Assembly (NCBI GenBank): GCA_015501585.1
Contig: JADNRY010000049.1
Coordinates: forward strand, 248,001 to 312,000
DNA from: Rhodocollybia butyracea
Lineage: Eukaryota; Basidiomycota; Agaricomycetes; Agaricales; Omphalotaceae
Reading direction: 5' to 3'
DNA length: 64,000 bases
Positions within the stretch are counted from its first letter, which is position 1; every line of letters begins with the position of its first letter. The position numbers were made by a program, and so were the translations under genes. The notes below the pieces were generated by a model, which saw nothing but the letters and a program-made list of their open reading frames with translations, made no database searches and was not told the DNA's origin. Shown in pieces: positions 58,084 through 64,000 of this stretch.

Positions 58084-58540
58084 AGATCACGCTGACACCT
58101 GCCTTAACCGGCGCCAATTTCATCGACAAAACACTCATTCGAGGAATGAGAAAATACTCCTTCATCCTAATTTTATACTGATACTAAATGGGTCGAGGAA
58201 TATATATACCACCAACCTATTTCCTTCCTTCATCCTTTACTGTCAAAGTGAATCTTACCTTATCTGACCTTTGGGCTTGTCTCAGAAAGTTCGACCTGCG
58301 GTCAGATTTTGTAAAGCTTGAAGCCCTCTTGAGATTGTCGAGCCGCACCTGAACGTTAGGTTCGGTTCGGGTTCGAACCCGGTGCCGGAGGTTCTCGAAC
58401 CAACCCGCGGTAACATTGAGCAGACAAGGCCTTCTATAATTGCACAAAAATACACAAAGCTTATATTTCATATTCCTTTTCTTTAAAAATGTCAATCACA
58501 CTCATAAGCGGCCGGAGATCTGGAGACTCGGTGTGGTTGG

Positions 58541-59183
58541 TCAAACTGAGGCGGCAACAAACTCGAAGTTATTTTCGTCACCAGAAGATCCTGTCGACAA
58601 AGTCATCTGCATATAGTCAGAAATCTAGGGGCATTGACTAGTAGTTGGGTCACATACCCAAGGACCAATTTTCGCGTTATCAAACCAGTATGCGTTGTCG
58701 GTTGGGTTACCAACGCTGCCACAAGGCCCCTTGAGTTACAACATTTAAAGTTAAGGCGAGAATTTACTTGTAAATTCCAGGGGCAACGTCCCTGATTACC
58801 CATTTGTAGACAGCACGCTGCCACTGAAGGTCCCTAGGCTGATGGCGGACAAATATGATATAAGATTAACTATTCACAAGATCAAAATATGGAAATACCC
58901 ACTGATCCAACCATCTTGGCGCCAACGTAAAATCCGGTGCTACGCTCATAGATCTCGTATTGACCTCCGCTCATAGAAACAAAAAATGTCTTCAATTACC
59001 AAAGAGGAGAAGGCATGGTGGTGAGAATTATGGATTGACCAAGAAATGCAAAGGACATGAGCCTACAGCGGGGTCAGCAGAGCTACTGGTCGTGATACGC
59101 TCGTTCGAGGCGATATCCTTTGCAGTTAAGAATGCTCTGGTCTTGAGGCATCGGATGTAATAGATTCCACTTCCAGGAGCCAT
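58541..59183 (-). CDS. Small beta-trefoil-like protein, copy 2
   Basis: Exons 59183-59067, 58989-58903, 58838-58768, 58715-58658 and 58606-58541 have exactly the same lengths as copy 1 (117, 87, 71, 58 and 66 nt) and encode 132 residues. The second, third and last exons are nearly identical to copy 1. Differences cluster in exon 1 (RAFLTAKDIASNERIT against RYFLTTKDIDSNARVT) and exon 4. No stop or frameshift. The conserved TATA box is at 59236-59245. The intact frame and conserved splice sites in both copies imply that both are functional genes. The family call (ricin-B lectin or I66 inhibitor style) is inferred from fold-like spacing of aromatic residues. Confidence 0.65.
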
Positions 59184-59235
59184 CGTGAAAGAAAATGTGA
59201 GATGTTTGGGATGTCGAAGAGCATGAACAGTTGGG

Positions 59236-59245
59236 CTTTTATATA
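59236..59245 (-). promoter_or_regulatory. TATA box of beta-trefoil copy 2
   Basis: Reverse-strand TATATAAAAG about 55 bp upstream of the ATG, conserved with copy 1. Confidence 0.7.
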
Positions 59246-60924
59246 CTTTGGAAAAACACGGGACCAGCCATCAGTGTAACGGAATCTGTATTGTTTAGCT
59301 GGGGAAGTAATCCTTAGCTCTGAAATGCGCATGCTGTCCAGGGACTTACTATGCAGAACCTCTAACATGTCAATGGAGATGGGGCACAACTGAAATCTCG
59401 TGCTTCGGGGTATCAATCATCGATGTTTAGGCCTTGTCTGGGTGGATCCGCAGTGTAACAAGCTATGGACATTATATGGGGGTACTAGTACGGAAATATT
59501 GTGATAATCGGACTGTACTTCAATTCGAGATTTCGAGATGTCTATAATTGTCCAATTGTATTACTCAATGCTGTATCATTGAATCACTTCGTATGGGGTG
59601 GGACATTGACCAGACATATCACTTTTCGAAATTTTTCTGTTTGTAAGAACGGCCATGAGGCACGGAAGACCCCGCATCTCAGACATCTATCGTCCATCTG
59701 GGTGTACTATAGAAATTTTATAATATTCTGGACAGTTCGACATCTTGATTGGTCCTAATTCTATGTCCTGCACTATTATGGAACATGCTCTCGAAGCATC
59801 GCTCGACTCATGGGTGGAATGTCGCGGCAAGCTATACAGATCTTGACTTTAGTGTGTTTATTAAAAGCTTTTGTAACACTCGCTCACATACAGAGTTACG
59901 ACTCAAATAACTTACCATGCCAATCTTCTGGCTCTCATTCTAAGAAAATAGCTATAACCTGTTCTCGGTATCAATAGAGAATAAATACAATCGCTTCCGG
60001 TCGACTCAGCCTGATCGGGCAGCTCTATATGTGTCTTGACTTTCTTCCGAAACCGATAGGAGCTTCAAAGAAAGTGTTACTACGACGGCAGTTGTTCGGG
60101 TTTGATCGTTGGCACGATGCCCGCCCCCGTACTTTACCGTATCTGTTACTGATTACCTATCTATATTGGCTGGGTTATTTTCAATAAAGGGATTGTATCT
60201 GCGCCCCCTTAAAATCCCGCTCATAAAGTTTTGACTGATTATCACACCGAAGGCTAGATCTCAGACTAGCCTTATGGATATTCTTGAACTGGGATAGTAC
60301 CTCTTTTCTACTGGGGTTCAAATCAAATCGATCACCAGTTTCTAAAACTGCCGGGGTTATAAATACACAGCGAAACCAGAATGAACCCTGAAACTCATAT
60401 GATCCTAATCCAATATCTGTATAGCCCCGATCTTAATATGTGTACATAACATATTAAGTCCTATTTGGAGCATCTATCTAGATATCTGATTACGCGCCAG
60501 GCCCGAGACAGAGATGGTGGGAAAGCCGAGTGGCGTTAACGCCCAAAGACCGTTTCTCAAGGTCAATTTCGTAGCGCTCCCCCCGGAGAGCACTAGCTCC
60601 TAGTAAATGTTACCTTACTCAATCATTGGTCCAAGCTTTTTCCAGTGATTGGAACTATGCATGTACTCGTTTTTTTTCTCAAGTTGTAATAGGGTGAAGG
60701 CGAGCTATGATCTACATTATTGAAGGAGGTACAGCATGCCAAGGGAGTCTCTCCCCCCGCCCTTTGCCCCCCATAGGACGTGGGACGTTCCCCCGCTGGG
60801 GGTCATTACTTTTCCCTCTTATATTTTATCTATTCTCCTGGCTTTTAAACTTAGTGTGAAGCTATGAGCCGTCAGAATTGTGGGCCTAATAGCCCGCATT
60901 CCGAGTGCAAATAATGGCAAGATC
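59246..60924. other. Rest of the duplicated block, then non-coding sequence
   Basis: Up to about 60,060 the sequence is related to 36,318-37,170. Beyond that only short frames are present. The fragment GATGGTGGGAAAGCCGAGTGGCG near 60,515 has no recognisable context. Confidence 0.4.
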
Positions 60925-61997
60925 TCAGATGAAATATGTGTTCTGGCATGCCAAGGACCTTCCAACAACTTGAAGAGTTCCATTGATCTCTAGACCCAGG
61001 CTTGCTGAGGTTTCCTCCACAAGACTGCTATCTGCAGGTGATAAATCATATTTAAAGCGGTCATTCTTGCATGAGTCTAGCACATGTTCACTCTTGCAAT
61101 GAGACCATTGTCTCCAAACATCCAAGATTGGATGTAGTTGACGGGACCCGATGCTCAAAACCGTTGGAAAGGAGAGCGGGGTCTGAATCACGCAGCAGCT
61201 AACACGGTGGATTGAAGTTGAGGTACAGATTCAAGTATCACTTACTTTGTTGAACAGACACTTGTAAATCATTACTTCTTTAACTTCTACACCTGAGTGA
61301 CCGATACTATGATTATGACTGATGATTTGCTTCTGTTGCATTCTGAACACAATGTATTTAGGTAAAAACTTAGAAACCTGCTCAGAACTATCTACAGCTT
61401 CAGTAAACAGGGTACGAAAGTATGTAAAAAGGTGTTGTAGACGAAACATGAGACCGGGGCCTGGGGATGGATCATGGTGGGCATCCAGTGTTATTCCAGG
61501 CCTCCCGATATTTGGAACGGAAGCATCTCCGACTTTATTCTGACTCTCCTGCGGCTCGCGTTGCTGTACAGTAACATCTGATTGTAAATTTATTACGTGT
61601 GAATTGTGCACCTTCAAAATGGGCGTACTTGCCGCATCAATAAATTTAGACTCCGCTACTTAGGAACTTCTTAACATGTAAACAGCAAGTAAATGCCGGC
61701 ATCTTGATCTTTTAAAAAATGCATAATTTGGTTGTGTACAACATTCTAGATGGTTAATTGGGGTCCTCGATGTATACGACAGCTAGCACAGCCTACCCCG
61801 AGCTCAGAAATTTGGAGATTAAGTGCAATGCATAGCTTTTATTATCAAAAGTACATAAGTAGCACAAGAACGATCAAAGTACGTCAAGTTACTTTGTCGT
61901 ACTTGTACGTGACAAAGTAACTTAAGAACCTTAAGTAGCTTACAAGTACCTTTTGTATGGACAAGTACGAGGATTGAAACTCCAACAAGTAACTTTG
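60925..61997. other. Weak reverse-strand frames and a hairpin
   Basis: Frames at 61191-60925 (88 codons) and 61617-61231 (128 codons) are protein-like in composition but lack known motifs. A 37-bp hairpin, AAGTTACTTTGTCGTAC and its complement, lies at about 61,887-61,923 next to more GTACTTGT-type repeats. Confidence 0.3.
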
Positions 61998-62552
61998 TCA
62001 CCCACCAAAGTACGTGTGAAGGGCCTGTTTCTGTTCTTCAAGGTAAGTGAGAAGATCAGGATCACTGGCATAATCCTTCTTGAGCTTCTTGTAGTTGAAC
62101 CGATGATCCAGCACTGAATTGAGGGTATCAGCAAGAAAATAAAAATAAAAAGACATCATACGTACAAGCAGCCCAGATGTAAAATGGAGAATTGTCATAC
62201 TTGTAATATAATCGCTCAGGACCACTAGCATGAGAGTACATAGATATGCTCCAGAGTGTTACCAGTAAAAGTAGAAGAAATATCGAGCAAGCAGAGAAAA
62301 AGAACCAAGTGAACGACAAATGTCCAGAGCTTGGCTGTAGAACACCGCGGGTTTCACGTCCATTGTGAGCGCATGAAAGCGATAGTCAATATAAAGTATT
62401 AACACAATCAATGAGAGTAAAATGTACCTTTGAGAATATGCTTTCTTGCCAAAGGCAGCACCATCATTGCCAAGTGAGATGAAATTGGGAAGAAGATCGA
62501 AGCACTCGGGTCCTTTATAAAGTAAGGATACACTACCTGTTTTCAAGCTCAA
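61998..62552 (-). pseudogene. Possible membrane-protein gene relic
   Basis: Several reverse-strand frames read in order as protein: FDLLPNFISLGNDGAAFG (about 62,490), then a hydrophobic span SFTWFFFSACSIFLLLLL (about 62,300), YKYDNSPFYIWAAC, and finally RFNYKKLKKDYASDPDLLTY with a stop at 61,998. An intron with donor GTATGA near 62,165 and acceptor TTCAG at about 62,114 is plausible, but frames do not agree across it. I do not recognise the family. Confidence 0.3.
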
Positions 62553-62715
62553 GCATGCCCTTTTCCATTTCTATCCCTAGATAAGAGACGAGATTTACTT
62601 ACCAAGCTAGTACTTACTAATACTTAGATACCTCGTAGAGTACCCGTACTGTAGTGTAAAGCAATGCTTTCAGTGGAGTACTGCGCTAAAGGTGGGAGAG
62701 GCTATTGTTGAAACG

Positions 62716-62904
62716 AATAAAGTACGGCCGTATCGTAGCCGTACACGGCCGTCTTTTACGGGTCTACTCTATATGCTATCAATACCGTACCAAAGCCGTA
62801 CCGTATAGTTGATGCTGAGAAGCTATACGGTACGGCTATATACGGCTACCCCCGTAACCGTACCGTCAACCGTAAGTACTATACGGTTACGGTGCGGATC
62901 CCTA
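62716..62904. mobile_element. Truncated hAT-type MITE with TACGGT motifs
   Basis: Dense CCGTACCGTA/TACGGTACGG motifs end in GGTGCGGATCCCTA, the complement of the TAGGGATC end found at 41252. The left end is missing. Confidence 0.65.
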
Positions 62905-63433
62905 CAGATTTAACAATCTTTCATACTCACCAAGTTTTGACCCCAATAAAAAGTGTACCTAAGATATTGATGACAAGACTGGTGATCAATCCCAATGCAT
63001 TTGAGAGCAGAAGGGTGGGCCAGTGACTATCAATCATTCCTGTGGCTACTAACTTGATTGCTCAAGAATAAGAGCGAAGCATTGCTAACATAAAGGACCA
63101 TTCAACAATGATGTAGTTTTGTAGTGGCCCATATGTACAATATCTAACACAGTCTCAAATAATGGGCAAGTTCCAGCAAGTTTGCAGTAAGTACTAGTAA
63201 GTGCACCATGCCAACCAAATGGCAGGTCTCATTGTATTCCTATGGCGCGGTACAATAATGATCTGAAGTTCAACGGTGCTAACACCCCCGGACCAAACCC
63301 AGGCTGAAGGCTCCGAGAAATCTTCAAAAATCGCAGTGCATCATGCTCATAGACTAAACTGTCACAATAAGTTCCTGGATTATTCTATTTCAAAACCTCC
63401 CTGCTGCAAGACAAATTGAAGCTCAGACATAGT
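62905..63433. other. Non-coding stretch
   Basis: No gene or repeat recognised. Confidence 0.4.
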
Positions 63434-63573
63434 GTTGGGGAGGGCCGGGTCGGGTCAGAGGCCCTGTGGTCGGGTCACCAAGGGTCAGGGCCAGCTAAAA
63501 TCCTGACCCTGGCCCACCTCAGAGGGTCAGGGCCGGGTCGGGTCGGGTCAGGGTCTGGCCCAGGGCCACTCCT
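63434..63573 (+). repeat. GC-rich GGGTCGGGTC/GGGTCAGGGCC repeat
   Basis: A 140-bp island of GGGTCRGG units in AT-rich surroundings. It begins TAGTGTTGGGGAGGGCC and ends GGCCCAGGGCCACTCCTA, possibly imperfect inverted ends of a MITE like that at 37744-38375. Confidence 0.5.
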
Positions 63574-64000
63574 AAAAAGGAAATGGTTGAGGATTAGCTG
63601 GACTTTCAGCTAAAATTGTCTCTCCTTTGATTCCTCTGCCCAAACTTGGTGTTTAGTAAGGCTAGGGACCACTATGATGATAGTAAACAGGTCATGACCT
63701 TATCTGAAATGGTTCATACTAGTTACTCCTTCAATGAAGATCCCAAGCAGGATAACTTCATTACAGCCAATAGAGTTAGATCCTGTACTACTCGTGTTTA
63801 CGGAAAAAAAAACGGTCCGGCATTATTTTGTGATGTATCTTGTAATGTAGATTATCGACAAATTATGCATTCACACCAAATTCTGAGTAGCTGCATAAGT
63901 GGTATTCATGTACATCAGCCTCCTGAAGAGGTATGGAGCCTGTAATATATGTACGAGGATAATAAATATGAGCGAAATAAAAAATAGGCATACAAGCCGG
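63574..64000. other. Right edge, no recognised gene
   Basis: A 99-codon frame at 63646-63945 has no motif; it could be a partial exon or chance. Confidence 0.3.

Overview
This window looks like a repeat-rich, gene-poor stretch of a filamentous basidiomycete genome, most likely an Agaricomycete. The evidence is eukaryotic gene structure throughout: short introns of about 46-60 bp with GT..AG borders that restore reading frames, TATA boxes, no bacterial-style operons, Zn2Cys6, JmjC, Ulp1 and F-box/LRR-type genes, Ty1/copia retrotransposons whose primer site matches a fungal initiator tRNA-Met, and a tyrosine recombinase of the kind common in mushroom genomes. I found no rRNA, tRNA or CRISPR. 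The species cannot be named from the sequence alone.

Layout. 1-2.2 kb: a reverse-strand unknown gene split by two MITEs (hAT-like with an 8-bp target duplication, CACTA-like with a 3-bp one). 3.6-5.4 kb: a broken Spt5/KOW-like gene. 5.6-6.7 kb: arrays built on a 12-bp palindrome and on a 'gtggatgagg' unit. 7-9.6 kb: an unrecognised reverse-strand gene and an F-box/LRR-like relic. 11.7-18.8 kb is the best genic block, all on the forward strand: a Ulp1 cysteine protease, an OTT_1508-like deaminase whose HAE motif reads HAK, and a JmjC-domain protein with an apparent one-base frameshift. 19.9-21 kb: an intact reverse-strand DEDDh nuclease-fold gene of the Gfd2/YDR514C type. 21.9-25.5 kb: a long palindrome, short tandem repeats and a decayed LRR gene. 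25.6-26.5 kb: a Zn2Cys6 transcription factor. 27.7-28.4 kb: a decayed UPF1 helicase copy.

28.6-33.1 kb is a dead copia element with a 1.1-kb hAT-like element nested in its reverse transcriptase. 35.6-37.2 kb and 58.5-60 kb are copies of one duplicated block, each with an intact five-exon gene for a 132-residue beta-trefoil-like protein. 37.7-43 kb holds MITEs, palindromes, solo-LTR-like repeats and two small coding regions. 45.2-51.9 kb is a complete, very recent copia insertion (two 516-bp LTRs that read identically, 5-bp TSD ACGGC) whose pol frame is nevertheless broken twice. 52-55 kb is repeats. 55.5-56.7 kb is a tyrosine recombinase with every catalytic residue present but one in-frame stop. 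57.9 kb has a second copy of the MITE seen at 18.9 kb. 59-64 kb is mostly non-coding, with hAT-type remnants.

The genes do not form one pathway. The main story is a small host gene complement being eroded and rearranged by several transposon families: at least two insertions hit coding exons, nesting is visible, and many elements keep readable target-site duplications that reveal their superfamily. All exon models were derived by eye from splice signals and frame continuity.
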